Positions 24,453-34,286 are shown, numbered from the stretch's first letter. The stretch is 64,000 nt of DNA from Paracoccaceae bacterium (GCA_021647745.1 JAKIUB010000008.1:32412-96411), one strand, 5' to 3'. Numbers and translations are program-made. Notes: generated by a model from the letters alone, not told the origin.

Positions 24453-24761
24453 TCATCGGTTTTCCGGCGCAATATCGCGTATTCGCGCGACATGGGCGGC
24501 AATCTCTTCGCTGCTGAATTTGCTATGGACCCGCGCTTCACTCGCCGGATGCACCCCTAGCCCAAGCCCTTCTCGCCAAGCGCGTGCAGGCCGGATGGGC
24601 CGGGGCTGAAAACCACCGCCACAGGTGGGGCAAACATTGGCCAGCACCCCTTGCGCACAAGCCGCGCAATAGGTGCATTCATAACTGCAAATCATCGCAT
24701 TCTCCGCCTCGGGGGGCAGATTACAATCACACAGCTCGCAATTCGGGCGAATTTTCAGCAT
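24453..24761 (-). CDS. DUF1272 zinc-ribbon-like protein
   Basis: A 102-residue protein with a Cys-rich N-terminus: RPNCELCDCNLPPEAENAMI, CSYECTYCAACA, then CPTCGGGF and PRPIRPA. This Cys pattern and the RPIRP ending are the signature of DUF1272; the Cys are likely metal ligands. The function is unknown. The C-terminal 40 residues extend beyond the usual domain. It is divergent from the formate dehydrogenase gene, about 100 bases away. Confidence 0.8.
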   Translation of the reverse strand: MLKIRPNCELCDCNLPPEAENAMICSYECTYCAACAQGVLANVCPTCGGGFQPRPIRPARAWREGLGLGVHPASEARVHSKFSSEEIAAHVARIRDIAPENR

Positions 24762-24860
24762 TGGCGGTTCCGGTTTATGGCGCGTCGCTATCTGACACTA
24801 TTGCTTGCCTTCAAAGTGCTTGATAGGCTCATTCCAAAGCCTAACGCCGGAGCGCACCCC

Positions 24861-27557
24861 ATGCCAGACCAAATCACCCTTTCGCTTGATGGTAAAACCG
24901 TTGAGGCCCAGCCGGGCGAAAGCCTGTTTGACCTCGCCAAGCGCCACGGCAAACCGCTGCCGCACCTGTGCCATGCTGACCGGCCGGGGTTTGAGGCCAG
25001 CGGCAACTGTCGCGCCTGTATGGTTGAGATCGAGGGTGAGCGGGTGTTGGCCCCCTCTTGTACTCGCAAGGCCGAGGCGGGAATGGTGGTGCATACCGAC
25101 ACCACGCGAGCCAGCAAAGCCCGGCGCATGATAATGGAACTGCTTATCACCGACCAGCCCGCCGGTGACAGCCACTTCTGGGATATGGCGGCGCTGGCCG
25201 GTGTTGCCGACAGCCGGTTTCCAAAGACCGGGCACACGGTGCTGCTGGATAGCTCGCATGTAGCGATGAAGGTGGATCTGGATGCCTGCATCCACTGCCA
25301 GCTTTGTGTGCAGGCCTGTAATGATGTGCAGGTCAATGATGTGATCGGCATGGCGATGCGCGGTGCCGATAGCCGGATCATCTTTGATCAGGATGACCCG
25401 ATGGGGGCCTCCACCTGTGTGGCTTGCGGTGAGTGTGTGCAGGCCTGCCCGACCGGCGCGCTGCTGCCCGCCGAGCCGGCCGCGCAGGATTTTGATACCG
25501 AGATCGCTTCGGTCTGCCCCTATTGCGGGGTTGGTTGCCAGCTTTCGTTCAAGGTAAAAGACAACCGTATCGTGCGGGTTGACGGGCTGGATGGCCCCGC
25601 CAATCAGGAGCGGCTTTGTGTAAAGGGCCGGTTTGGCTTTGATTATATCCACCATCCGCATCGGCTGACCAAGCCGTTGGTCCGGCGTGAGGGCGCCAAA
25701 AAAGGCCTGAATGTCGACCCCGCCAACCCGCTCAGCCATTTTCGCGAGGCGACATGGAACGAGGCGCTGGATGTGGCCGCCAACGGGCTGCAAAAGCACC
25801 GCGAGTCCATTGCCGGCTTTGGCTCGGCAAAATGCTCCAACGAGGAGGCCTACCTTTTTCAAAAGTTGATAAGGGCGGGGTTTGGCAGCAATAATGTTGA
25901 CCATTGCACCCGGCTTTGCCATGCCAGCTCGGTGGCGGCATTGCTGGAAAATGTCGGTTCGGGGGCGGTAACGGCTACCTTTAACCAGATCGAGCATGCC
26001 GATGTGGCAATTATTATCGGCTCGAACGCGATCGAAAATCACCCTGTTGCCGCCACTTACTTCAAGCAATTCACCAAGCGCGGTGGAAAGCTTATTGTGC
26101 TGGATCCGCGCGGCGTCGGCCTTGGGCGCTATGCCACCCACAGGGTACAGTTTACCCCGGGTGCCGATGTGGCGCTGCTCAATGCGTTGATGCATGTGAT
26201 TGCCAAAGACGAGCTATATGATACCGCCTATATTGACCGCTTCACCGAGGGTTGGGACACATTTAAAGACCACCTGAAAGCTTACACCCCCGAGGCGATG
26301 GCGCCGCTTTGCGGTGTGCCGGCTGACGAGCTGCGGGCCATTGCCCATACCTTTGCGCGCGGCAAGGCGGGGATGATATTCTGGGGCATGGGGGTCAGCC
26401 AGCATATCCACGGCACCGATAACGCCCGCTGCCTGATTTCACTGGCCTTGATGACTGGCAATGTCGGCAAGCAGGGTGCAGGGTTGCACCCCCTCAGAGG
26501 GCAAAACAACGTGCAGGGAGCGTCTGATGCCGGTCTTATCCCGATGTTTTTGCCCGATTACCAGAGCGTGACGGATGATACGGTGCGGGAGAAGTTCAGC
26601 AAAAAGTGGGGCATCGAGGGGTTTTCGGCCGAAAAGGGGCTGACGGTCGTAGAAACCATTCATGCCATCCATGCCGGTGAAGTCGAAGCGATGTATATCC
26701 TGGGTGAAAACCCGGCAATGTCAGACCCTGATGTCAATCATGCACGCGCCGCGCTGGCCAAGCTCAAGCATCTCGTGGTGCAGGATATTTTTATGACCGA
26801 AACCGCGATGTTTGCCGATGTGATCCTGCCCGCTGCTGCCTGGCCTGAAAAAGACGGCACAGCCACCAACACCAACCGGCAGGTGCAATTGGGCCGTGCC
26901 GCCATCACCCCGCCGGGGCTGGCGCGCCCTGACTGGGAGATCACCACCGCGCTGGCCAACCGCCTTGGCCTCAACTGGACCTATACCCACCCGCGCGAGG
27001 TTTTTGCCGAAATGACCGAGCTGATGCCGAGCTTTGACAATATCACATGGCAGCGGCTGGAGGCTGAAAATGCGGTCACCTATCCGAGCCTGTCGCCCAG
27101 TGATCCGGGGCAGGCGATTGTGTTTTCTGACGGATTTCCGCGCGCTGGCGGGCGGGCCGCCTTCAAGCCGGTTGCGGTTACAGAACCGGCCGAGCGCCCC
27201 GACAAGGCCTACCCTTTTGTGCTGATCACAGGCCGTCAGCTCGAGCATTGGCATACCGGCACCATGACAAGGCGCTCAACAGTGCTTGATGCGATCGAGC
27301 CGGAAGCCACCTGCACGCTCCACCCCAAAACCCTGCGCGATATAGGTATAGATGCCGGTGGCACCGTGCGCCTCACTACCCGTCGCGGCGAGATAACCCT
27401 GAGGGCGCGGGCCGACCGCGCGGTGCCTGCCAATACGGTTTTTGTGCCCTTTGCTTATGTGGAGGCTGCCGCCAATATCCTGACCAACGCCGCCCTCGAC
27501 CCTGTTGGCAAGATCCCCGAATTCAAATATGCCGCTGTGCGGGTGGAGGCGGGGTAG
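24861..27557 (+). CDS. fdhA: Formate dehydrogenase-like molybdopterin oxidoreductase, alpha subunit
   Basis: An 898-residue protein. A 2Fe-2S ferredoxin domain (Cys37, 50, 53, 67) is followed by an HFWDMAALAG His-ligand segment, two 4Fe-4S motifs (CIHCQLCVQACND, CVACGECVQACP), the molybdopterin 4Fe-4S site (CPYCGVGCQLSF, LCVKGRFG) and a Cys metal ligand in DHCTRLCHASSVA instead of selenocysteine. The layout matches the catalytic subunit of soluble NAD-dependent formate dehydrogenases. No beta/gamma subunit, FdhD or accessory gene lies beside it, so the electron partner is unknown. ATG 24861 begins the ferredoxin domain; longer frames run into the divergent DUF1272 region. Confidence 0.85.
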   Translation: MPDQITLSLDGKTVEAQPGESLFDLAKRHGKPLPHLCHADRPGFEASGNCRACMVEIEGERVLAPSCTRKAEAGMVVHTDTTRASKARRMIMELLITDQPAGDSHFWDMAALAGVADSRFPKTGHTVLLDSSHVAMKVDLDACIHCQLCVQACNDVQVNDVIGMAMRGADSRIIFDQDDPMGASTCVACGECVQACPTGALLPAEPAAQDFDTEIASVCPYCGVGCQLSFKVKDNRIVRVDGLDGPANQERLCVKGRFGFDYIHHPHRLTKPLVRREGAKKGLNVDPANPLSHFREATWNEALDVAANGLQKHRESIAGFGSAKCSNEEAYLFQKLIRAGFGSNNVDHCTRLCHASSVAALLENVGSGAVTATFNQIEHADVAIIIGSNAIENHPVAATYFKQFTKRGGKLIVLDPRGVGLGRYATHRVQFTPGADVALLNALMHVIAKDELYDTAYIDRFTEGWDTFKDHLKAYTPEAMAPLCGVPADELRAIAHTFARGKAGMIFWGMGVSQHIHGTDNARCLISLALMTGNVGKQGAGLHPLRGQNNVQGASDAGLIPMFLPDYQSVTDDTVREKFSKKWGIEGFSAEKGLTVVETIHAIHAGEVEAMYILGENPAMSDPDVNHARAALAKLKHLVVQDIFMTETAMFADVILPAAAWPEKDGTATNTNRQVQLGRAAITPPGLARPDWEITTALANRLGLNWTYTHPREVFAEMTELMPSFDNITWQRLEAENAVTYPSLSPSDPGQAIVFSDGFPRAGGRAAFKPVAVTEPAERPDKAYPFVLITGRQLEHWHTGTMTRRSTVLDAIEPEATCTLHPKTLRDIGIDAGGTVRLTTRRGEITLRARADRAVPANTVFVPFAYVEAAANILTNAALDPVGKIPEFKYAAVRVEAG

Positions 27558-27564
27558 CGCCCAT

Positions 27565-27592
27565 AAAAAAGGCCCGCCGGTGAGGGCGGACC
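27565..27592 (-). terminator. Rho-independent terminator of the PPC-like protein gene
   Basis: GGTCCGCCC and GGCGGGCC pair on the minus strand, followed by TTTTTT (27570-27565), 23 bases past the stop at 27615. It also sits just after the fdhA stop and may end both transcripts. Confidence 0.65.
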
Positions 27593-27614
27593 TGAAGAGG
27601 GTTAAATTTTTTTG

Positions 27615-28862
27615 CTACTTGGGGGGGCGCACATAGCGCTGGAGGGATACCCGCACCGGTTCGGAGGCAGCACCATCCTCGTAGCCAAAGAGCAGTACTG
27701 CCGCGAGATAGCGGCCAGGGTAAAGCTCGGCGGCTATCTGGCTGTCGCGGGTGCTGGCACCGCCAATACCGCTATCGTCGTTGAAGCCAAGCTGCTGGCC
27801 GCGATCATTATAAAGATAGAGCTGCGAATCAGCGCCACCATTGCCGATACCTTGTATCAGTACCAATGAAGGCTCGGCGACTTCGAACAGGATCCAGCGG
27901 GCGTCTTTGCCGACCAGAACATCGCCGGAGAAGGTTGAAGTGAGTAGCCCTATATCATCAATCGGGAAATCACCGCCGATGGGAGGAGAGGCCTTGCCAG
28001 TGGCGTAGCGGGCATAAAGGAAGGCCTTTTCGTCAAATTTGCGGACCTCGACATCAATCGGCTGTGCGCCATCCGACAGCGCGCTTACCGCGATGCAATA
28101 ATCGCCCGGTTGAAGCGGAGTTTGCATGTCGATCTGGGCATTCAGCCCGTCAAAATCGTCATTTTCGGCGACAAGATTGCCGGCATTGTCATAGACCCGC
28201 ACCACAGGGTCGGCATCGGTGTTTTGGGCGGTGATGGTCAAGGCAAGCGGATTGTCGACGGTGAAGCGGTGATAGGTGACATTGCCATCACGCGTAAAGC
28301 GGATCTGCTCACCACCGGCGAGGGCGGCGTTGAGCGGGCCGGAGGAGACCAGCGGACTGGCAGGTGTTGACGCTGTGCAAGCCTCGACACCACCGCCACC
28401 TGCGGTTCCGCCGGTGGTGACCGGCTCCATATCCCAGCGGCTCAATTGCAAGGTGGTCGGGCCGTTATTGGACGAGAAATTATAGACCTTGGCACAGTAG
28501 CTGCCCGGTTGGAGCGAAGTTTCTATCCGAGAGGCTCGTCTGCCGCCGCCATCATCATCCGAGGCCAGCTCGTTGCCCGAGGTGTCAAGCAGCACCATTA
28601 CAGGGTCAACGCCGCTATCATCAGTGGCCTCGATGCGCACATCGGTCGGGGAGGAAACCTCGAATTGCAAATAATTCGACACGCCGGGGGTGAGCTGCAC
28701 CTGCATCTGCGCGGGGGCATCAAGAGTGGTTACATCCACACCAAAGCCGCCAAAGGGCTGCACCTCGGCAGGGGAAACGCCGCAAACACTAAGCTGTGCG
28801 AAGGCAACCGACGGAATGAATATACTGGCGGCCACCAGTAGGCTAATTCGTGCGCGTAACAT
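27615..28862 (-). CDS. Secreted protein with three PPC-like beta-sandwich repeats
   Basis: A 415-residue protein with a clear Sec signal peptide ending AFAQ (about residue 22). Three repeated units each contain a strand pattern of the pre-peptidase C-terminal (PPC) type: DPVMVLLDTSGNELASDDDG, DPVVRVYDNAGNLVAENDD and SQLYLYNDRGQQLGFNDDSG, each followed by LxPGxYxxxV. Such domains bind ligands or other proteins outside the cell; the Asp clusters may bind calcium. No protease or other enzyme domain is present. AGGAG precedes the ATG. The role is unknown. Confidence 0.75.
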   Translation of the reverse strand: MLRARISLLVAASIFIPSVAFAQLSVCGVSPAEVQPFGGFGVDVTTLDAPAQMQVQLTPGVSNYLQFEVSSPTDVRIEATDDSGVDPVMVLLDTSGNELASDDDGGGRRASRIETSLQPGSYCAKVYNFSSNNGPTTLQLSRWDMEPVTTGGTAGGGGVEACTASTPASPLVSSGPLNAALAGGEQIRFTRDGNVTYHRFTVDNPLALTITAQNTDADPVVRVYDNAGNLVAENDDFDGLNAQIDMQTPLQPGDYCIAVSALSDGAQPIDVEVRKFDEKAFLYARYATGKASPPIGGDFPIDDIGLLTSTFSGDVLVGKDARWILFEVAEPSLVLIQGIGNGGADSQLYLYNDRGQQLGFNDDSGIGGASTRDSQIAAELYPGRYLAAVLLFGYEDGAASEPVRVSLQRYVRPPK

Positions 28863-28987
28863 ATAAATACTCCTGATTGGTTTAATGCGATTAATGTATA
28901 AAGTTACGGGGCTTATTTTGATCTCTTGTGCCGATAAGGCAAGGAAAATATTGTGACCAGTTTCAGGACCTTGGCAATGGGCCGGAT

Positions 28988-29749
28988 TCAGCCGAGCTGG
29001 CGAACCTCCACCCCGTGCTGGTTGCAGATCTGTGCGAGCGGTGCCGGCAGGGGCAAATCGGTGAAAAAGCTGTCTATGTCGCGCATATGGCCAATGCGGG
29101 CGGGGGCCGAGCGGCTGAGCTTGCTGGCGTCGGCCACCAGAAAAACCTTGCGGGCATTGGCGATGATCGCCTGTGAAACCCTCACCTCGCGGTAGTCAAA
29201 ATCCAGCAGCGAACCATCTTCGTCAATTGCGGAAACCCCGATGATAGCGTAATCGGCCTTGAATTGCTGTACTGTATCAAGGGTTTGTTCGCCCACCAGC
29301 CCGCCATCGGCGCGCCGCAACATGCCGCCTGTGACCATCACCCCGCAATGGGGGTTGGTGGCCATGATATTGGCAACATTGAGGTTGTTGGTGATCACCA
29401 ACAGATCGCGCCGTGTGCGCAGGGCGCGGGCCACGGCCTCGGTGGTGGTGCCGATATTGATGAACAGCGAGGCATCATCCGGGATGGCTTCGGCGCAGAG
29501 CCGGCCAATGGCTTCCTTGGCCTCTTTATCCATGTTTTTGCGAGCGGCATAGGCGGTATTGGCCACGCCGGACTGTAAAATTGCGCCACCATGTACGCGG
29601 GTCAGGTGGCCCTCGTCACACAGGGTATTAAGATCGCGGCGGATGGTTTGCGGGGTTACATTCTGGGAGGAGGACAGCTCGTCTACTGCCACACGACCAG
29701 CGGCGCGTACGGCGCCGAGGATTTCTTTTTGACGATGTGTCAGGCCCAT
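28988..29749 (-). CDS. glpR: DeoR/GlpR-family repressor adjacent to glpD
   Basis: A 253-residue DeoR-type regulator. The N-terminal helix-turn-helix is VDELSSSQNVTPQTIRRDL, followed by LTRVHGGAI. The sugar-phosphate-binding domain has INIGTTTEAVARAL, TGGMLRRADGGLVG and ADASKLSRSAP. Divergent position from glpD indicates control by glycerol 3-phosphate. I chose ATG 29749, which has GGAG six bases upstream; the much longer open frame above it is only the antisense of glpD. A similar second regulator lies at 47750. Confidence 0.9.
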   Translation of the reverse strand: MGLTHRQKEILGAVRAAGRVAVDELSSSQNVTPQTIRRDLNTLCDEGHLTRVHGGAILQSGVANTAYAARKNMDKEAKEAIGRLCAEAIPDDASLFINIGTTTEAVARALRTRRDLLVITNNLNVANIMATNPHCGVMVTGGMLRRADGGLVGEQTLDTVQQFKADYAIIGVSAIDEDGSLLDFDYREVRVSQAIIANARKVFLVADASKLSRSAPARIGHMRDIDSFFTDLPLPAPLAQICNQHGVEVRQLG

Positions 29750-29768
29750 ATCATCTCCGTCTACCGGA

Positions 29769-29852
29769 ACGAAACTTGCATTTGATCTGCACGAGGTCAA
29801 GGTTTTCTCTCCAAAGTGGAGAAATAATGAAAGCAAGGCGAAAAAAACGAAA
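29769..29852. promoter_or_regulatory. Candidate GlpR operator region between glpR and glpD
   Basis: The 135-base divergent gap holds a TCTCCA-AAG-TGGAGA palindrome (29808-29822) and two ACGAAA repeats (29769-29774 and 29847-29852), with a further GCGAAAA at 29839. DeoR-family repressors bind such spaced TTCG/CGAA half-sites. Which element is bound is not determinable here. Confidence 0.35.
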
Positions 29853-29884
29853 GCAGATTGACTATAAGTGAAAATAAAAGGAAG

Positions 29885-31438
29885 ATGAAACCGAAAATTT
29901 TGAACGTAAACACGAACGGAAACAATGTGCCGGAAGAGATATTCGATATTTTTGTTATTGGCGGCGGAGTTAACGGCTGCGGCATTGCGCGCGATGCGGC
30001 AGGGCGCGGGTTGCGGGTGGGGCTGGCCGAGATGAATGATCTTGCCAGCGCCACATCTTCGGCTTCGACCAAGCTGTTTCATGGCGGGCTGCGCTATCTG
30101 GAGTATTACAAATTCCGGCTGGTGCGCGAGGCTTTGGTCGAGCGCGAGGTGCTGCTGCGCAACATGCCCCATATCAGCTGGCCCATGCGCTTTGTGCTGC
30201 CGCTGCATAAGGATATGCGGCCGGCATGGCTGATCCGGCTGGGGTTGTTCATGTATGACCATATGGGCGGGCGCAAAATACTGCCCCCCACCAAAGTGCT
30301 TGATCTGACCCGTGATGAAGCCGGCATGCCTTTGAAAGAAAATTTTAAAAAGGCGTTTGAGTATTCGGATTGCTGGGTGCAAGACAGCCGCTTGGTGGTG
30401 TTGAACGCTGCCGACGCGCGAGCGCGCGGTGCCGAAATACTGACCCGCACCAAGGTGATCGCGGCCAAGCGGCGTGGCAGTATCTGGGAGGTGGAACTGG
30501 ATGCGCGTGGTGTGTATCGCAAGATCCGCACCAAGGCGCTGGTTAATGCCGCAGGCCCGTGGGTGGGGCATATTTTGCACGATACCATCCAGATAGACAC
30601 GTTTGAAAATGTGCGGCTGGTGCGGGGTAGCCATATTGTGGTAAAAAAAATATTCGACCACCCGCGGGCATATTTTTTTCAGGGGGCGGATAACCGGATT
30701 ATTTTCGCTATTCCCTACGAGGAGGATTTTACGCTGATCGGCACGACGGACCATGATCAGGGCACCGAGGTCGGTACGCCGGTTTGCACCGCCGAAGAGG
30801 CTGATTATCTGCGCCAACACGCCTCTGAATATTTTGCCGAGCCGATCAAGGCCGAAGATGTTGTCTGGAGCTATTCCGGTGTTCGCCCGCTTTATGATGA
30901 CGGGGTGAGCAGCGCCACCGAGGCCACCCGCGACTATGTGCTGAGCTTGAACGAGGACGGTGCGCCGCTTCTCAGTATATTTGGTGGCAAAATCACTACC
31001 TATCGCAGGCTGGCCGAAGCTGTGCTGGCCAAGCTTGAAACCCACCTTGAAGCCAAATCCGCAGCGTGGACCGCCAATGCCCCCCTGCCCGGCGGGGATT
31101 TCCCCCATGACGGGGTGGCAAAGCTGATGGAGGATCTGCAAGCGGGCTATCCGTTTTTAAGCGAGGTTCAGGCACGCCGGATGATCCGCACCTATGGTAC
31201 TAATGCCAGCAAAATCATGGGTGGGGCCAGAACGACCAAGGATCTGGGCGAGGATTTTGGCGCTGGTCTCAGCGAGTCCGAGGTGCAATGGTTAATAGAT
31301 GAAGAGTTTTCTGAGACCGCCGAAGATATCCTTTGGCGGCGCACCAGGCTGGGGCTGCATATGCGGCCCGAACAGGTGGCGCAGCTGGAAAGCTGGTTGG
31401 CCGGACAGAAAGGGCGCGGAGCCAAAAAAAATGTATGA
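29885..31438 (+). CDS. glpD: Glycerol-3-phosphate dehydrogenase (FAD, quinone-linked)
   Basis: A 517-residue membrane-associated flavoenzyme oxidising sn-glycerol 3-phosphate to dihydroxyacetone phosphate and passing electrons to quinone. The FAD motif is DIFVIGGGVNGCGIARDAAG; SASTKLFHGGLRYLEYY and FGGKITTYRRLAEAVL are family hallmarks. The start is ambiguous: ATG 29885 is used, although AGGA lies very close to it, and a TTG at 29858 is an alternative. It is controlled most likely by the divergent GlpR. Glycerol uptake genes are not in the window. Confidence 0.92.
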   Translation: MKPKILNVNTNGNNVPEEIFDIFVIGGGVNGCGIARDAAGRGLRVGLAEMNDLASATSSASTKLFHGGLRYLEYYKFRLVREALVEREVLLRNMPHISWPMRFVLPLHKDMRPAWLIRLGLFMYDHMGGRKILPPTKVLDLTRDEAGMPLKENFKKAFEYSDCWVQDSRLVVLNAADARARGAEILTRTKVIAAKRRGSIWEVELDARGVYRKIRTKALVNAAGPWVGHILHDTIQIDTFENVRLVRGSHIVVKKIFDHPRAYFFQGADNRIIFAIPYEEDFTLIGTTDHDQGTEVGTPVCTAEEADYLRQHASEYFAEPIKAEDVVWSYSGVRPLYDDGVSSATEATRDYVLSLNEDGAPLLSIFGGKITTYRRLAEAVLAKLETHLEAKSAAWTANAPLPGGDFPHDGVAKLMEDLQAGYPFLSEVQARRMIRTYGTNASKIMGGARTTKDLGEDFGAGLSESEVQWLIDEEFSETAEDILWRRTRLGLHMRPEQVAQLESWLAGQKGRGAKKNV

Positions 31439-31487
31439 AAGATGCCTCGGGAAAACCGGGGGTTTCGCAGAGTTGTTTCATTGGCCA

Positions 31488-31516
31488 TTGACATTCACCC
31501 ACAACAAACCCCATCT
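31488..31516 (+). promoter_or_regulatory. Possible topA promoter
   Basis: TTGACA (31488-31493) is followed after 17-18 bases by CCATCT/CATCTT, a poor -10. It sits 41 bases before the topA start, in the 118-base gap after glpD. The -35 match is exact but the -10 is weak. Confidence 0.3.
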
Positions 31517-31556
31517 TCCGCGCCCAACTGGATGCTGAATTTCTGGAGAATCTCTC

Positions 31557-34283
31557 ATGGCTGTTGTTGTCGTTGAATCCCCCGCCAAAGCCAAAACAAT
31601 CGAAAAATACCTTGGCCCCGGATTCACTGTTCTGGCCTCCTATGGCCATGTCCGTGATTTGCCGCCAAAAGATGGCTCTGTTGATACCGAGCATGATTTT
31701 GAAATGAAATGGGAAGTTGGCAGCCAGTCACAAAAGCATATCCGCGCCATTGTTGACGCCATGAAATCCGACAGCTCCGATACTCTCATTCTTGCTACCG
31801 ACCCTGACCGCGAGGGCGAGGCGATCAGCTGGCATCTGGAAGAGGCGCTGAAAAAACGCAAGGTGATCAAAAAATCGACCCATGTCGAGCGGGTGGTTTT
31901 TAATGCCATCACAAAAACCGCTGTCACCGAAGCCATGAAAAACCCGCGCCAGATAGATATGCCCTTGGTCGAGGCCTATCTTGCACGGCGGGCGCTGGAT
32001 TATCTGGTGGGCTTCAATCTTTCGCCTGTGCTGTGGCGCAAGCTGCCCGGTGCCAAATCGGCAGGAAGGGTGCAGTCGGTTTGTTTGCGCCTTATTGTCG
32101 AACGCGAGATGGAGATCGAGGCGTTTAACAACAAGGAATACTGGAGCGTCAAGGCGCGGCTCACCACCCCGCGCGGCCAGAACTTCGACGCACGGCTCAC
32201 GGTGCTTGGCGGCAAGAAGCTGGAAAAGTTCGACCTCGCTACCGCCGCGACTGCCGAGCTGGCGGTGCAGGCTGTTACCTCGCGGGCGCTTGCTGTGTTG
32301 AAGGTCGAGGCCAAGCCTGCCACCCGCAACCCTTCCGCTCCGTTCATGACCTCGACCCTGCAACAGGAAGCCAGCCGCAAATTCGGCTTTGGCGCGCGCC
32401 AGACCATGAGCACCGCCCAGCGGCTTTATGAGGCCGGCTATATCACTTATATGCGGACAGACGGTATTGATATGGCCCCCGAGGCGGCCAGCGCGGCGCG
32501 GGCATACATCAAGGATAAATACGGCGCGAGCTACATTCCGGAAAAGGCGCGGATATACAAAAACAAAGCCAAAAATGCCCAGGAGGCCCACGAGTGCATC
32601 CGCCCCACCGAGATGGACCGCGAGCCAGCCAAGCTGGCGCGGCTCGAAGAGGACCAGCGCAAGCTTTATGATCTGATCTGGAAGCGGACCATCGCTTGCC
32701 AGATGTCGGGCGCACGGCTTGAGCGCACCACCGTTGATATTGGCTCGGATGATGGCGAGCTGGTGCTGCGCGCCAATGGTCAGGTGGTCAGCTTTGACGG
32801 GTTTTTGAAGGTCTATGAAGAGGGCCGGGATGATGCGGAAGCCAACGGCAATGACGCCCGCCTGCCGTCGATTCAGGAGGGAGAACCAGCCAAACCGAAA
32901 GCTGGCGGGTTTGCCACTGATTATGCCAAGTTTACCGACGATAATACGGTGATAGATAGCGGCATGCAGCGCCACGAAAAGGCAGTGCTTTCAGCCGATG
33001 CCAGCACCTATGCCCAGCAGCATTTCACCCAGCCGCCGCCACGCTATACCGAGGCCACCTTGGTAAAACGTATGGAAGAGCTGGGCATTGGCCGCCCCTC
33101 GACCTATGCCAGTGTCATCACCACCATTCAGGACCGTGATTATGTTCGCAAAGAGAAAAACCGCCTGCACCCCGAAGATAAGGGCCGCTTGGTTACCGCC
33201 TTTCTGGAGAGTTATTTCCGCAAATATGTCGGCTATAATTTTACCGCCGCGCTGGAAGATGATCTTGATAAGGTCAGCGCCGGCAAGGAAGATTACAAGG
33301 CCCTGCTTGCCCGCTTCTGGGGCGACTTTTCGGCAGCTATAGCAGAGACAAGCGAGCTGCGCATCACGGATGTGCTCGAGAAAATAAACGAATTCCTCGA
33401 GCCGCACCTCTTTCCTGTTACGGCAGAGGACCCGACCCCGCGCATTTGTAAAAACTGTGGCAACGGCAAGCTGAGCTTGCGCACCGCGCGTTCTGGCGGG
33501 GCTTTTATCGGCTGCTCGAATTATCCCGAATGCCGTTATACCCGCCCCTTGGCTGGCGAGGCTGTTGGCGGTGATATGGCCGGGCTGGATGGCAAGGTGC
33601 TGGGCCAGAATGAAGAAGGGGTGCCGGTCACTCTGCGCGCCGGCCGCTTTGGCCCCTATGTGCAACTTGGCGAGCCAACCGAGGAAGAGCCAAAGCCCAA
33701 GCGCGCCTCGGTGCCAAAAGGCATGGACCCCGCTGTGGTGGAGCTGAAAAAGGCGCTGGAGCTGTTAAGCCTGCCGCGCACCATTGGCGAACACCCTGAA
33801 GGTGGAGTGGTGACCGCGGCAATCGGCCCATATGGCCCGTATATTCTGCACACCAAGCCCGCCGAAGAAAAGGGCAAGAAGCCAGGTAAGACCTATGTAA
33901 ACCTCCCTGATCTTGAAGAGATTTTTACGATCGGCATGAACCGCGCGGTCGAGATGATCGCCAGCAAACCACCGGGCCGCGGGCGCGGCGCTGCGGCAGA
34001 GCCGATCAAGGCGCTCGGCGAGCATCCCGATGGTGGCGAGATGAATATTATGAAGGGTCGTTATGGTCCCTATATCAAGTGGGAAAAGATTAACGCTACC
34101 ATTCCCAAAGGCACCGAGCCTGAAGATGTGAGCGTGGAAATGGCAGTGGAACTGGTCAACGCCAAAGCCGCAACCAAGGGCAAAAAGAAACCGGCCAAGA
34201 AAAAAGCAGCAGCTAAAAAGCCGGCAGCCAAGAAAAAAACCCCGGCGAAAAAGCCTGCGCCGAAGAAAAAACCTGCAAAATAG
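31557..34283 (+). CDS. topA: DNA topoisomerase I
   Basis: A 908-residue type IA topoisomerase that relaxes negative supercoils. The TOPRIM domain starts VVVESPAKAKTIEKYLG with the DxDxE acid cluster in ATDPDREGEAISW. The catalytic Tyr is in AGYITYMRTDGID. A single four-Cys zinc ribbon (CKNCGNGKLS to CSNYPEC) follows, then repeated TopA C-terminal modules (ALGEHPDGG, GRYGPYIKW). The last about 35 residues are a Lys/Ala/Pro tail, an unstructured DNA-binding extension common in alphaproteobacteria. Confidence 0.97.
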   Translation: MAVVVVESPAKAKTIEKYLGPGFTVLASYGHVRDLPPKDGSVDTEHDFEMKWEVGSQSQKHIRAIVDAMKSDSSDTLILATDPDREGEAISWHLEEALKKRKVIKKSTHVERVVFNAITKTAVTEAMKNPRQIDMPLVEAYLARRALDYLVGFNLSPVLWRKLPGAKSAGRVQSVCLRLIVEREMEIEAFNNKEYWSVKARLTTPRGQNFDARLTVLGGKKLEKFDLATAATAELAVQAVTSRALAVLKVEAKPATRNPSAPFMTSTLQQEASRKFGFGARQTMSTAQRLYEAGYITYMRTDGIDMAPEAASAARAYIKDKYGASYIPEKARIYKNKAKNAQEAHECIRPTEMDREPAKLARLEEDQRKLYDLIWKRTIACQMSGARLERTTVDIGSDDGELVLRANGQVVSFDGFLKVYEEGRDDAEANGNDARLPSIQEGEPAKPKAGGFATDYAKFTDDNTVIDSGMQRHEKAVLSADASTYAQQHFTQPPPRYTEATLVKRMEELGIGRPSTYASVITTIQDRDYVRKEKNRLHPEDKGRLVTAFLESYFRKYVGYNFTAALEDDLDKVSAGKEDYKALLARFWGDFSAAIAETSELRITDVLEKINEFLEPHLFPVTAEDPTPRICKNCGNGKLSLRTARSGGAFIGCSNYPECRYTRPLAGEAVGGDMAGLDGKVLGQNEEGVPVTLRAGRFGPYVQLGEPTEEEPKPKRASVPKGMDPAVVELKKALELLSLPRTIGEHPEGGVVTAAIGPYGPYILHTKPAEEKGKKPGKTYVNLPDLEEIFTIGMNRAVEMIASKPPGRGRGAAAEPIKALGEHPDGGEMNIMKGRYGPYIKWEKINATIPKGTEPEDVSVEMAVELVNAKAATKGKKKPAKKKAAAKKPAAKKKTPAKKPAPKKKPAK

Positions 34284-34286
34284 CAA

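Noticed and set aside
24651..24860. N-terminal extension of the formate dehydrogenase subunit
   Set aside because: It overlaps the divergent DUF1272 gene, and the ferredoxin domain starts right at ATG 24861.
29750..31141. Long minus-strand open frame running into glpR
   Set aside because: It is the antisense of glpD; the repressor has its own ribosome site and ATG at 29749.
34158..34283. Lys/Ala/Pro-rich end of topA as a separate histone-like gene
   Set aside because: It is in frame with the topoisomerase, without its own start or ribosome site, and such tails are normal in this group.
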